Origin: Roseiarcus sp963732155
GTDB lineage: Bacteria; Pseudomonadota; Alphaproteobacteria; Rhizobiales; Beijerinckiaceae
Assembly: GCA_963732155.1 (NCBI GenBank)
Contig: CAVSYB010000007.1
Location: 186,001-250,000, forward strand
Length of the DNA stretch: 64,000 nucleotides
Direction: 5' to 3'
The notes beneath the pieces were generated by a model. The model had not been told where the DNA came from, did no database searches, and saw nothing but the letters and a program-made list of their open reading frames with translations. A program made the translations under genes and the position numbers. Below, one piece after another: positions 55,232 to 64,000 of this stretch (its first letter is position 1; every line of letters starts with the position of its first letter).

Positions 55232-57280
55232 ATAGCGGCCCTCGTCCTTGAAGCGGACGAAGGCGGCGACGCCTTCGGCCATGCGCTTTTCCCAGGCGTC
55301 GGGCGACGTGATCGACGGGCAGCCGGCCGCGCTCCTTCTTGAACTTCACGGCCCGCTTCGCAAGCTCCTTCGCTTCCTCGGGCGTCAGGTTGGTGCGCTT
55401 GGCGGCGATCGCCGCCGCCACCTGTTTCAGGCTCTCCTCGCTCATCGTCTTGGCGAGAATGGCATAGGCTTCGCCGAACGGATTGATGCGGTCGATCAGG
55501 TCGATGTCCAGTTCGCGCACGTCCATCGCAAACCTGCGCACGCCGTCGATCAGGGCGGTATTGGCGCTCGGCTCGTCCTCGCCATCGCCTCGAGTGCGAT
55601 CTGCTTGCGCCTTCTGCGTCAGGTTGAGCGCGGCGATGGCGTGCTGGCGCACGGCCTCCTGATCCTCCTCGTCGAGTTCGGGATACTTGTCCTTGACGAT
55701 CTTGCCCATGCGGACCTGCGTCAGTTCTTCCGGCACCAGCTCCTGGTCGAAAAGACCGCGCTCGATCGCGGTCTTGTCCTGCACGAAGGCGGCGATGACC
55801 TCGTTCAGGTCCTCCTGGCAGATGCGCGCGGCCTCCTCGCTCTTCGGCTCGGCGAGCCCCTTGATCTCGATCTGGAACTGCCCGTCTGCTCGTTAAAGCC
55901 GACATTGCATTTGTTCGGGTCATAGCCGCCCTCGCCATAGTCGAAGCCCGGCGTCGGGCCGCTTGTCGGATTCTTCGGCTTGAACTCGAAGCGCGGCGCA
56001 AGCACCTGCTCCATCAGCAGGCTCGCGGCGATGGCCTTCAGCGTGTCGTTGACCGCCTCGGTGACGGCTTCCTCGGAGGCGTCCGGCTCGGCGATCAGGT
56101 TGGTGAAGCGGGCGCGGGTCTTGCCCGGCGCGTCGCGCGTCGCGCGGCCGATGATCTGCACGATCTCGGTGAGGCTGGAGCGATAGCCGACCGTCAGCGC
56201 GTGCTCGCACCAAATCCAGTCGAAGCCTTCCTTGGCCATGCCGAGCGCGATGATGATGTCCACATAGTCGCGATTGTTCTTCTGCGCCGGGTCTTTCGAG
56301 CGCGGCGGAAACGCGGTCGCGCTTGGCGGGATCGTCATCAACCAGGTCGGCGATTCGAAGAACGCGGCCCGTCCGGCGTCTTGACCAGTTGGAAGCCGGT
56401 CGCCGGGTCGCTCCCCTGCCATTCGCCCAGCGCCTCGATGATGTGCTCGACCTCCTTGATCTTGTCCTTCGTGCTCTCGCGCGAATTGACGCTCGGGATA
56501 TGGATGATCGTCTTCTCGGCCGGGTCGAGCACCTTCAGGATGTCGTCGGCATAGGAGCCGGAATAGAAGAAATAGCCGATATCGAGCTGCTTCAGATATT
56601 CGTAGCCGTTGAGCTGCTCGTAGTAGGTGTAGGTGACGGTCTCGAACTTCGCCTCGTCCTGCGGCGCGAGAACCGCCTCGGCGTCGCCGCGGAAGTAGGA
56701 GCCGGTCATCGCCACGATATGCACGCGGTCGCGGGCGATGAACTGGCCCGAGATGCAGGCCGAGCTTGTTGTCGGGATTGGCGGAGACGTGGTGGAACTC
56801 GTCCACCGCGATCAGCCGGTCGTCGAACGCCTCCACCCCGAACCTGTCGACGGCGAAGCGGAAGGTGGCGTGGGTGCAGACCAGCACTTTGTCGGCGCTG
56901 TCCAGGAACGCGCCGACCGCATTGACCTTGCCGCCGTTGTCCGCGCCGGGCGCGTTGCAAAGATTCCATTTGGGCTCGACATGCCAGTCCGCCCAGAAGC
57001 CGAATTTGGTCAGCGGCTCGTCGTGGAAGCTGGCGCCGATCGTCTTTTCCGGCACGACGATGATCGCCTGTTTGAGCCCCTGGTTGGCGAGCTTGTCGAG
57101 CGCGATGAACATCAGCGCCCGGCTCTTGCCCGAGGCCGGCGGCGACTTGATGAGAAGGTATTGCTCGCCGCGTTTCTCGTAGGCGCGCTCCTGCATCGGC
57201 CGCATGCCGAGGGCGTTGGCCTTCGTCGATGAACCGGTGCGGGCGTAGGTGACGGAGACGGAGGGGATGGCGGCGACCAT
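55224..57280 (-). pseudogene. DEAD/DEAH SF2 helicase of a restriction-like locus, frameshifted
   Basis: About 685 residues when rebuilt. Motif I IKSPPASGKSRALMFIALDK, DExH motif LIAVDEFHHVSANP, motif III VAMTGSYFRGDAEAV, and in RecA domain 2 IALGMAKEGFDWIWCEHALT then motif VI EIVQIIGRATRDAPGK. The C-terminal region is helical (EEDQEAVRQHAIAALNLTQ). Indels near 56745, 56345-56385, 55885 and 55325 split it. In the intact state it would be the ATP-driven translocase of a restriction-like complex with the upstream methyltransferase and the coupled downstream GIY-YIG gene. Confidence 0.72.
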
Positions 57281-57314
57281 CGCAGGGGTTGCTCCCGTGA
57301 TCCAGTGTTGCCTT

Positions 57315-57376
57315 GTAGCCGCGGTCGGCGACCGCGGCTACCCACCCCTGTGGCCGCGGTCGGCGACCGCGGCTAC
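57315..57376. repeat. Two REP palindromes upstream of the RAYT gene
   Basis: Two 27-base palindromes at 57315-57341 and 57350-57376 with arm GTAGCCGCGGTCG (second copy GTGGCCGC...), separated by CCACCCCT. They are of the same family as the array on the other side of the RAYT gene. Confidence 0.85.
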
Positions 57377-57385
57377 ATTCCTCGG

Positions 57386-57862
57386 ATGACCATCCGACCC
57401 CACCGCCACCTCAAGCGTCTCGATTACGTTTTCGCCGAGCGGCCGCTCTATTTCATCACGACCTGCACGTCGGCTCGCCGCCCGATCCTCGCAACGCCGG
57501 AGATCGCCGAAATACTGATCGACGAATTTCACCAGGCGAGAATACGGCGACAATGGTTGGTCGGACGATACGTCATCATGCCCGACCATCTGCATTTCTT
57601 CTGCGCCGAGGGCGGCGAAGGCCCGCCATCCACCCTGTCGGAGTTCGTCGGCTTCTTCAAGCAATGGACGTCGAAACGCATCGCCAGAAGCTTTGGACCG
57701 CGCCCGCCGATCTGGCAACGCGAATTCTTCGACCACGTGCTGCGGTCGAGCGAGAGCTATGCGTCGAAATGGGCCTATGTCCGTGACAATCCCGTCCGCG
57801 CCGGCCTCGCGGCGCGTTGGGAAGACTGGCCCTATGCGGGCGAGATCGACGTTCTGGAGTAG
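57386..57862 (+). CDS. REP-associated tyrosine transposase (RAYT)
   Basis: 158 residues, IS200/IS605-related Y1 family (TnpA-REP). Marks: YFITTCTSARRPIL, the metal-binding HxH in YVIMPDHLHFFCAEG, FKQWTSKRIARSFG, WQREFFDHVLRS and the nucleophile tyrosine in KWAYVRDNPVRAGLA. Palindromes of one family flank it on both sides, the standard RAYT layout. It is intact and on the opposite strand to the restriction-like genes that it separates. RAYTs nick single-stranded REP hairpins (family knowledge). Confidence 0.92.
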   Translation: MTIRPHRHLKRLDYVFAERPLYFITTCTSARRPILATPEIAEILIDEFHQARIRRQWLVGRYVIMPDHLHFFCAEGGEGPPSTLSEFVGFFKQWTSKRIARSFGPRPPIWQREFFDHVLRSSESYASKWAYVRDNPVRAGLAARWEDWPYAGEIDVLE

Positions 57863-58210
57863 CCGCGGTTGGCTTGTAGCCGCGGTCGACTTGTAGCCGC
57901 GGTCGACGACCGCGGCTACCCCTGTGGCCGCGGTCGGCTCGTGGCCGCGGTCGGCTCGTGGCCGCGGTCGACGACCGCGGCTACCCCTGTGGCCGCGGTC
58001 GCCTCGTGGCCGCGGTCGGCTCGTGGCCGCGGTCGACGACCGCGGCTACCCCTGTGGCCGCGGTCGGCTCGTGGCCGCGGTCGACGACCGCGGCTACCCC
58101 TGTGGCCGCGGTCGCCTCGTGGCCGCGGTCGGCTCGTGGCCGCGGTCGACGACCGCGGCTACCCCTGTGGCAGCGGTCGCCTCGTGGCCGCGGTCGACGA
58201 CCGCGGCTGC
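57859..58210. repeat. REP array: six palindromes plus half units
   Basis: Palindromes with arms GCCGCGGTCG at 57893, 57958, 58023, 58071, 58136 and 58184 (27 bases each), linked by CCCCTGTGGCCGCGGTCG and one or two CTCGTGGCCGCGGTCG half units. Spacing is uneven (48-65 bases), so this is a REP/BIME array, not CRISPR. The last palindrome abuts, and the array forms, the 3' end of the methyltransferase reading frame. Confidence 0.9.
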
Positions 58211-60961
58211 AGCGACGCGGGCGCCGTCATCTTCACGTACATGTCGAACAGCTTTTCCAGCCGCTCGGTGTCGTTGCGGAAGCGGCGGCCGATGTAGATG
58301 CGCTCGAGGACCTCGTCGTTGCGCTCATGCGCCTCGCGCAGATCGGCGGGCATTTTCTCCGGCTCGTAGAGGTCGGCGATCGTCGCAGGGAAATGCGCCT
58401 CGCGCGCCAGCAATATGTCCTCGGCGCAGCGGGTCAGGTCGGCCTTGTTCTTGTCGGTGAGCGTCGGGACGGGGAAGGTGTTCCAGCCGAGGGTGTTGGA
58501 GTAGCGATATCGGGTTTCCAGCTTGCCGCAGACAGTGGCAATCCAGACAAGGTGCAGGCGCGAGGCGATCAGCGCGAGGTTCCAGAGCGGGGCGTCGTAG
58601 AGGGCGAAGGCTTGATCCTGAATGATAGCGTCAGCCCCGAGCAGGCCGACGGGCAAGCAGGGCCGGTTTTCAGAACTCACGCGGGGAACAACCAGAACGT
58701 GATCCTTGGCGGTTTCCTGATCCCGAAAGCGATAGGGGGTCTCGGCTAGTTTCCGCGCCGCCTTGTCCTGTTTCGCGGCGCGTCGGGCGATCACCACAGC
58801 CGCCATTCGCTCAGCAATCGGCGGAATGGCGTCTGCTTCCGGCGCCTCGTCGTCCCCGATCCACAGGCAGGCGCGCGGCACGCTGGAGATGAATTCCTGC
58901 GAGCCGTAAAGAGGGCGGATGAATCGCGCGGCGCGTGGGTCGGCCTCGCGCATCCGTTCTGCATCGAAGGTCGAAAAAATCAATGACGCGCCATAATAGG
59001 GATGATTGCCGAATTGCATCGTCGCGAGGTCGGAGGCGGGGCGGCTGGCCCCCTCCACCTCGATATTCGGCGCCGCGACCAAATAGGCGTTGATGTTGTC
59101 GGTCTCCCGTAGGATCGTCGCGCCATCGTCCCCGATAGAGAATAGGCATCGTATCCTTCCGGCGTTGTTGGAAATGCCAACAATCACGACCGTTACGCCG
59201 GCGTTGCGGCTAGCGAGATTTGCCCATTTAAAGGAGGTATGGGCAAAAGCAATCTCGTGCCCGGTCCGAAAGATCAGCGGCCAGAGGATTGGCACTTGCT
59301 GTCCCTGACAAATGGAATTGGTGGACACAAAGGCGGCGACGGCATTGGTATGCCTGCCGTAGTCCGCAGCTTTCATGAACCATCCGGCGACATAGTCGAG
59401 CGACTTCCAGTTTTTCGTACGCCCGTCGAAAATGGCTCGTAAGTCGATCTTGTGCTCGTCGGCCTGCCACTTGCTACCAAGATAGGGCGGATTCCCGCAG
59501 ATATACGTCTCCCCGCCTTCATTCTCGAAGTCGATCTGCGGCTGATCGAGCGGCGTATGAAACAGGTCGTCGGCGTGATGCTTCACGCCGGTTCCGGTCG
59601 GCGGGCAGATGCTGAGCCAGTCCAGCCGCAGCGCGTTGCCGCAGGTGATCCAGTTCTCGGCGTCGAGCGGGAGGAAATCCCCCAGCGCCTCCTTCTGGCC
59701 GCGATAGAGCACGTCGCACTGGTATTCGGCGATGATGAGGGCGAGGCGGGCGATCTCGGCGGGAAAGTCGCGCAGCTCGATTCCCCGGAAGTTGGTCAGC
59801 GGGATTTCGCTTTGCGCCCCTCGGCTCCTTGCGCCGCTTGTTGATCTCCGCCTCGATCGCCCGCATTTCCTTATAGGCGATGACGAGGAAATTGCCGGAG
59901 CCGCAGGCCGGGTCGAACACCCTGATCCGCGCCATGCGCCGGCGCAGGTTGAGCAGCGTGCGGGGATTGTCGCCCGCCTCCTCGAGGCGCGCGCGCAGGT
60001 CGTCGAGGAACAGCGGATTAAGCACTTTCAGGATATTCGGAACGCTGGTGTAGTGCATGCCCAGCGCGCCGCGCTCCTCGTCCTCGGCGACCGCCTGGAT
60101 CATCGAGCCGAAAATGTCGGGGTTGATCTTCGTCCAGTCGAGGCCGCCGATGTGGAGGAGATAGGAGCGCGCGATGCGGCTGAAGCGCGGCACATCCAGG
60201 CGGCCGGAAAACAGCCCGCCGTTCACATAGGGGAAGGCGTCGGCCCAGCGAGGCAGCCTGGCGGCGGCGCGATCGCCGGTCTTGGTGTTCATGGCGCGGA
60301 ACAGCGCGCCGATCACCTCATGGGTGTTGGACGAGTCGCGCGCGCTCATCTGGTCGATCGTCGCGGTGAAAAGGTCGTCGCCGAGGAAGATGTCGGTGTC
60401 TCTCGGCGAAGAAGCAGAAGATCAGCCGCGCCATGAAATGGTTCATGTCGTGGCGGCGCTCGGCGCGTCCCCCATTCCGGGTTGTCCTTCAGCAGCTCGA
60501 TATAGAGCTTGTTGAGGCGGCTGGTGGCGCGGATGTCGAAGGCGCTTTCGCGGACTTGCCTGACGGTCGTGATGCCGGCCAGCGGCAGGAAGAAGCCGAA
60601 ATGATCGGGAAAATCGGCATAGGCGCAGGCGACCGTCTCGCCCGACGCGAGGTCCTCGGCCTCGAACGTGTCGCCATCCGTCGCCAGGATGAATTTGGCC
60701 TTGGCCCTCGCCGTCGCCGGGCTGGCCTTCAGCGCCGCGAGCGTCTTGCGTCACCTCGCCGGGGGCGGCGACCGCGATATGGATGTTGTTGGTCTGAAGG
60801 ACGCCGCCGAGGTCGGACTTGTTCGACTCGCCCTTGCGCAGGCGCTTGAGGGTGGTTTCCTTGTTGCCGAAGGCTTGCAGGAAGAGATAAGGAAACTCAG
60901 AGGCGTCGAATGGCCGCTCGGCGAGCGCGGAAACGGCCTCCTCGATTTCGACGGCGTTCAT
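58159..60961 (-). pseudogene. MmeI-like class I SAM-dependent DNA methyltransferase, frameshifted
   Basis: First gene of the restriction-like locus, about 930 residues when rebuilt. N-terminal SEFPYLFLQAFGNKETTLKR, then KTLAALKASPATARAK, RHDMNHFMARLIFCFFAE, HYTSVPNILKVLNPLFL, SAM motif I FDPACGSGNFLVIAYKEMR, catalytic NPPY in YICGNPPYLGSKWQ, and the target-recognition part with SFKWANLASRNAGVTVVIVG. NPPY marks N6-adenine (or N4-cytosine) methylases. Indels near 60750, 60470, 60405 and 59822 break it. The last 20 or so codons after DMYVKMTA are REP-array sequence. No REase motif was seen in the fragments. Confidence 0.75.
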
Positions 60962-61027
60962 GCGTCTGGCTTACACCGGGAAGGCCCGTCCGACGAGCCC
61001 GATTGAGCACGCGCGACCCGAGCCCCC

Positions 61028-62551
61028 TCAGCTCCCCGACTTGTTCGGATTGCGCCAGGCGCGCTCGAACGGCAGCCGCCAGGCGTGCGGGGCGATGAGC
61101 TGATGCACCGATTTCGGCCCCCAGGATTCCGGGGCGTAGAGGCGCACCGGCGGCGGCGCCTCGAGCAGCGGGATCGAAACCTCCCACAGCCGCTCGATGC
61201 CCTCGGCGGTGGTGAACAAGGTGTGGTCGCCGCGCATCGCATCGAGGATCAGCCGCTCATAGGCCTCCAGCACGTCGCCGATCAGCCCGGTCTCGTGCAT
61301 CGCGAACTGCATGCTCAACTTGTCGAGCCGCATGCCGGGGCCGGGGCGCTTGCCGTAGAACGACAGCGACACCTTGGCCGCGTCGGCGAGGTCGAAGGTC
61401 AGATGGTCGGGCCCCTGCGCGCCGACCCCCGAGCCCGGCGGGAACATGCTTTTGGGCGCCTCGCGGAAGGCGATCGAGATGATTCGCTGGCCCTCGGCCA
61501 TCCTTTTTCCGGTGCGCAGGAAGAACGGCACGCCGGCCCACCGCCAGTTGTCGATCGAGCATTTCAGCGCGATGAAGGTCTCGACGTCCGACTCGGGATC
61601 GACCCCCTCCTCGGCGCGGTAGCCGGCATATTGGCCGCGCACCGCGTCCTTCGGGTCGATCGGCAGCATGCTGCGGAACACCTTGTTCTTCTCCTCGCTG
61701 ATCGGCGCCGGCAGCAGCGCGGTCGGCGGCTCCATCGCCATGAAGGCGAGAATCTGGAACAGGTGCGTCACCACCATGTCGCGATAGGCGCCGGTCTGCT
61801 CGTAGAACGCGGCGCGCCGGCCGAGGCCCAGCGTCTCCGGCACGTCGATCTGCACATGGTCGATGAAGTTGCGGTTCCAGATCGGCTCGAACAGGCCGTT
61901 GGCGAAGCGGAACGCCAGGATGTTCTGCGCCGGCTCCTTGCCCAGGAAATGGTCGATGCGGAAAATCCGGTCCTCGGAGAACACCGCGTGCAGATTGGCG
62001 TTCAGCGATTTGGCGCTGGCCAGATCCGTGCCGAACGGCTTTTCCATGATGATGCGCGAGCGCTCGACGAGGCCGGCCTCGGCCAGCAGCCTGACCGCCG
62101 ACAAGGCGGCGCCGGGCGGCACGCTGAGATAATGCACGCGGCGGCTTTCCCCGCCGATGTCGCGCTCGGCCTTTTCGACCGCCGCCTTGAGGGCGCCGGC
62201 GCCGGCGCCGAGCGGCACATAATCGAGGATCTGCGAAAAGGCGGCCCATTCGGCCTCCTTCGGCTTGCGGTCGGACGAGCGGTCGAGCGCGCCGCGCGCG
62301 ATGTCGCGGAAGCCGTCGACGTCGATGGCGTCGAGCGACACGCCGATGATCCGGCAGGTCGGAATGAACCCGGCGCTGGCGAGGTGGAACAGGCCCGGCA
62401 GCAATTTGCGCTGCGACAGGTCGCCGGTGGCCCCGACCAGCACGACGACTTGCGGATAGCGGGGGCCAACCCCCGGAGGAATCTTCGCCAAGGCGCCCAC
62501 CCCTGTCTTCGCCCCCCGCGCCGGCGGCGGAGCTTCGCCGCGGTCGATCAT
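61028..62551 (-). CDS. zwf: Glucose-6-phosphate 1-dehydrogenase
   Basis: Oxidises glucose-6-phosphate to 6-phosphogluconolactone, giving NADPH. About 507 residues. Nucleotide-binding VVLVGATGDLSQRKLLPGLF, the active-site IFRIDHFLGKEPAQNILAF with its catalytic histidine, PFFLRTGKRMAEG and the C-terminal EAYERLILDAMRGDHTLFT are present. The ATG at 62551 is taken; the frame is open 23 codons further but with arginine-rich sequence. pgl and edd do not follow here. Confidence 0.94.
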   Translation of the reverse strand: MIDRGEAPPPARGAKTGVGALAKIPPGVGPRYPQVVVLVGATGDLSQRKLLPGLFHLASAGFIPTCRIIGVSLDAIDVDGFRDIARGALDRSSDRKPKEAEWAAFSQILDYVPLGAGAGALKAAVEKAERDIGGESRRVHYLSVPPGAALSAVRLLAEAGLVERSRIIMEKPFGTDLASAKSLNANLHAVFSEDRIFRIDHFLGKEPAQNILAFRFANGLFEPIWNRNFIDHVQIDVPETLGLGRRAAFYEQTGAYRDMVVTHLFQILAFMAMEPPTALLPAPISEEKNKVFRSMLPIDPKDAVRGQYAGYRAEEGVDPESDVETFIALKCSIDNWRWAGVPFFLRTGKRMAEGQRIISIAFREAPKSMFPPGSGVGAQGPDHLTFDLADAAKVSLSFYGKRPGPGMRLDKLSMQFAMHETGLIGDVLEAYERLILDAMRGDHTLFTTAEGIERLWEVSIPLLEAPPPVRLYAPESWGPKSVHQLIAPHAWRLPFERAWRNPNKSGS

Positions 62552-62738
62552 GCAATGTCGGCGCCGCAGCGCGATTGGCCGGCCGGCGCGCGTCGCGCCG
62601 ATTCGGGCGCACCTCAGCACGCTATCATGACGGGCCGAAGTTGGCGGGCCGACGGAGCCGCGCCGCCGGCCGGCTTGTCGCGGCCGGGACGACAGGAGGG
62701 TCGGCGATCGCCCACCGCGCCGGCGGGGCGCCCGCTCA

Positions 62739-63593
62739 TCACCAGAACAGCTCCTCGAGCTTGCGCCGCATCGCCGCCGGCTCGACGTCGACGCCGGTCC
62801 AGTGCTTGATCGAAATCACCCCCTGGTTGACCAGCATGCCGAGGCCGTCGAGGGTGCGGCAGCCGCGTCCCTCGGCCTCGCGGATCAGCAGGGTGCGCGG
62901 CGGATTGGGGATGACGTCGGCGACGATCATCCGCGGCTCGAGGCTCGCAATATCGAGATCGAGCCGGCCTTCGACGTCCGGGTAGAGCCCGATCGAGGTG
63001 GCGTTGACGAGGATGTCGGCGTCCTTGGGCGCGCGATAGGTCTTGTCCCACGCGACGAGCTCGGCGCTGGCCGGCGTCTTGTCGTTGATGAGCGCCACGA
63101 GTTCGCGTCCCCGCGCGGCGCCGCGGTTGACCACGGTGATCGCCCGCGTCCCGGCCAGCGCCAATTCAATCGCGATGGCGCGCGCCGCGCCGCCCGCGCC
63201 GAACAGCACCAGTTTCTTGTTCCGGGGATCGACCAGCGTGCGTAGCGATTCGACGAAGCCCTTGCCGTCGGTGTTCTCGCCGATCAGCCGCGCGCCGCGC
63301 CGCACCACGCAATTGACCGCGCCGATCGTCGCGGCCGATTGGCCGAGCGAGTCGAGATGCGCGATCACCGCGACCTTGTGCGGGATCGAGCAGTTGAAGC
63401 CGAGCCAGCCCATCGCCTTGGCGCCGCGCACGGCGTCGCCGAGATCGGGCGGCGCGACCTCGCAATTGATGTAGCGCGCGTCGATCCCGTGATGGGCGAA
63501 CGCCGCCTCGATCATCGCGACGGTCGGATTTTCCGCGGCGGGCGTCGCGAACGAGCCGACCAGCTTGCTGAGGAAATTATGGACCCTGGGCAT
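62739..63593 (-). CDS. aroE: Shikimate dehydrogenase family protein (AroE-like)
   Basis: NADP-linked reduction of 3-dehydroshikimate, or a related substrate. 284 residues. The substrate domain carries GFNCSIPHKVAVIAHLD with the catalytic lysine, and GENTDGKGFVESL with the catalytic aspartate; the nucleotide loop is LVLFGAGGAARAIAIEL, then VNRGAARGRELVAL. C-terminal DGLGMLVNQGVISIKHWTG is typical. The N-terminus (NFLSKLVGSFATPAAENPT) and NCSIPHK differ from standard AroE (usually NVTIPHK), so a quinate/shikimate-type paralogue is possible. Upstream is a divergent ABC gene. Confidence 0.85.
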   Translation of the reverse strand: MPRVHNFLSKLVGSFATPAAENPTVAMIEAAFAHHGIDARYINCEVAPPDLGDAVRGAKAMGWLGFNCSIPHKVAVIAHLDSLGQSAATIGAVNCVVRRGARLIGENTDGKGFVESLRTLVDPRNKKLVLFGAGGAARAIAIELALAGTRAITVVNRGAARGRELVALINDKTPASAELVAWDKTYRAPKDADILVNATSIGLYPDVEGRLDLDIASLEPRMIVADVIPNPPRTLLIREAEGRGCRTLDGLGMLVNQGVISIKHWTGVDVEPAAMRRKLEELFW

Positions 63594-63894
63594 CGGCTCC
63601 TCGAAGACGGGACTAAAAGGCGCGGCGCAAGCTCACGATACTCCCGCCGCCGCGACGGGGCGAATCGCAGCCGGTTCGCAGGTTCCGGCCTCGCCTTCGG
63701 CGCTCCGCAACGACCGGGGGTTCGCCGGCGATCGTCGTTCGCCGTTTCGGCGCGCCGGTTACGCCCTTGTTGAGCTTATGATTAACGGGCATCATGGGCC
63801 GCCGGCGGGACAAGATCGGCGAACGCCAACCGGGAGCAAGGAGGATGCGGCTGTCGCGGCGTCGGGGACGCGATAACCGGATGGTCCGCGCCGC
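63594..63894. other. Intergenic region between aroE and LivG-like gene
   Basis: About 300 bases with divergent genes on both sides; both promoters must lie here. I see no RNA gene or clear operator. TTGAGCTTATGATTAACGG near 63770-63790 is the only AT-rich part. Confidence 0.4.
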
Positions 63895-64000
63895 GTGAGC
63901 CCGCGAGCGCCAAAACGGAGCGCCGCGCCGCTGCTCGCCGTCGAGAGCCTGTCGGTGCGCTTCGGCGGCGTCGTCGCGCTCGACGGCGTTTCCTTCGAGG
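63895..64000 (+). CDS. Branched-chain amino acid-type ABC transporter ATPase, 5' end only
   Basis: The first 35 codons from a GTG start: SPRAPKRSAAPLLAVESLSV then RFGGVVALDGVSFE. LLAVESLSVRFGGVVALDG is the standard opening of LivG-type ATPases (high-affinity branched-chain amino acid or urea importers). Walker A lies beyond the window edge, so the family call rests on this short stretch. Confidence 0.65.
   Translation, partial: MSPRAPKRSAAPLLAVESLSVRFGGVVALDGVSFE

Noticed and set aside
57859..58210. Possible CRISPR array
   Set aside because: Units are palindromic, spacing is uneven, intervening sequence is itself repeated, no cas gene is present, and a RAYT gene is adjacent; this is a REP array.

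Overview
The window is GC-rich chromosomal DNA from an alphaproteobacterium, most likely of the order Hyphomicrobiales (Rhizobiales). The evidence is gene order: pepA-lptF-lptG-lptD-pdxA-rsmA with convergent gmk-yicC, a complete mraZ-to-murG division/cell-wall block, and zapA-DUF4164-like next to tkt-gap-pgk. Genus cannot be fixed from sequence alone. No rRNA, tRNA or CRISPR array was found.

Layout. 1-12.9 kb: an exported protein (cut by the window edge), leucyl aminopeptidase, LPS transport (lptF, lptG, lptD), pdxA and rsmA, an ABC exporter pair, then gmk and yicC on the other strand. The usual surA is absent between lptD and pdxA. 13-17.3 kb: an exported MsrB and a DipZ-type CcdA-thioredoxin fusion in one operon, then an aldehyde dehydrogenase. 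17.3-28.6 kb: ten tightly overlapping minus-strand dcw genes, mraZ-rsmH-ftsL-ftsI-murE-murF-mraY-murD-ftsW-murG. Four 10-bp-phased MraZ-type boxes lie over the predicted promoter, and the cluster stops after murG. 28.9-34.8 kb: a small conserved gene, central carbon enzymes (pgk, gap, tkt), a DUF4164-like gene and zapA.

34.8-40.9 kb is an accessory island of repeats, two insertion sequences and a two-gene module: a DGQHR/ParB-like protein followed by a HEPN-type protein. An IS5-family element interrupts the HEPN gene; in-silico removal of the element plus one target duplication restores its frame. 40.9-49.3 kb: leuA behind a leucine-rich leader peptide, then a five-gene CUT2-type sugar ABC cluster with two ATPases, two permeases and one binding protein. 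49.3-53 kb: an HTH-RibB-degenerate RibA fusion, YgfZ and dihydroorotase.

53-61 kb is a second accessory island. It holds repeats shared with the first island and a three-gene restriction-like locus (MmeI-like methyltransferase, SF2 helicase, GIY-YIG protein), split by a REP-associated tyrosine transposase inside a REP array. 61-64 kb: zwf, an AroE-family gene and the start of a LivG-like ATPase.

A recurring feature is the single-base frameshift. There is one each in lptD, pdxA and a sugar-transport ATPase, but more than ten in the restriction-like locus. The first three look like sequencing errors or recent mutations; the dense set suggests decay, or locally poor sequence. The HEPN/DGQHR module and the methyltransferase-helicase-GIY-YIG locus are the best candidates for poorly described defence systems.
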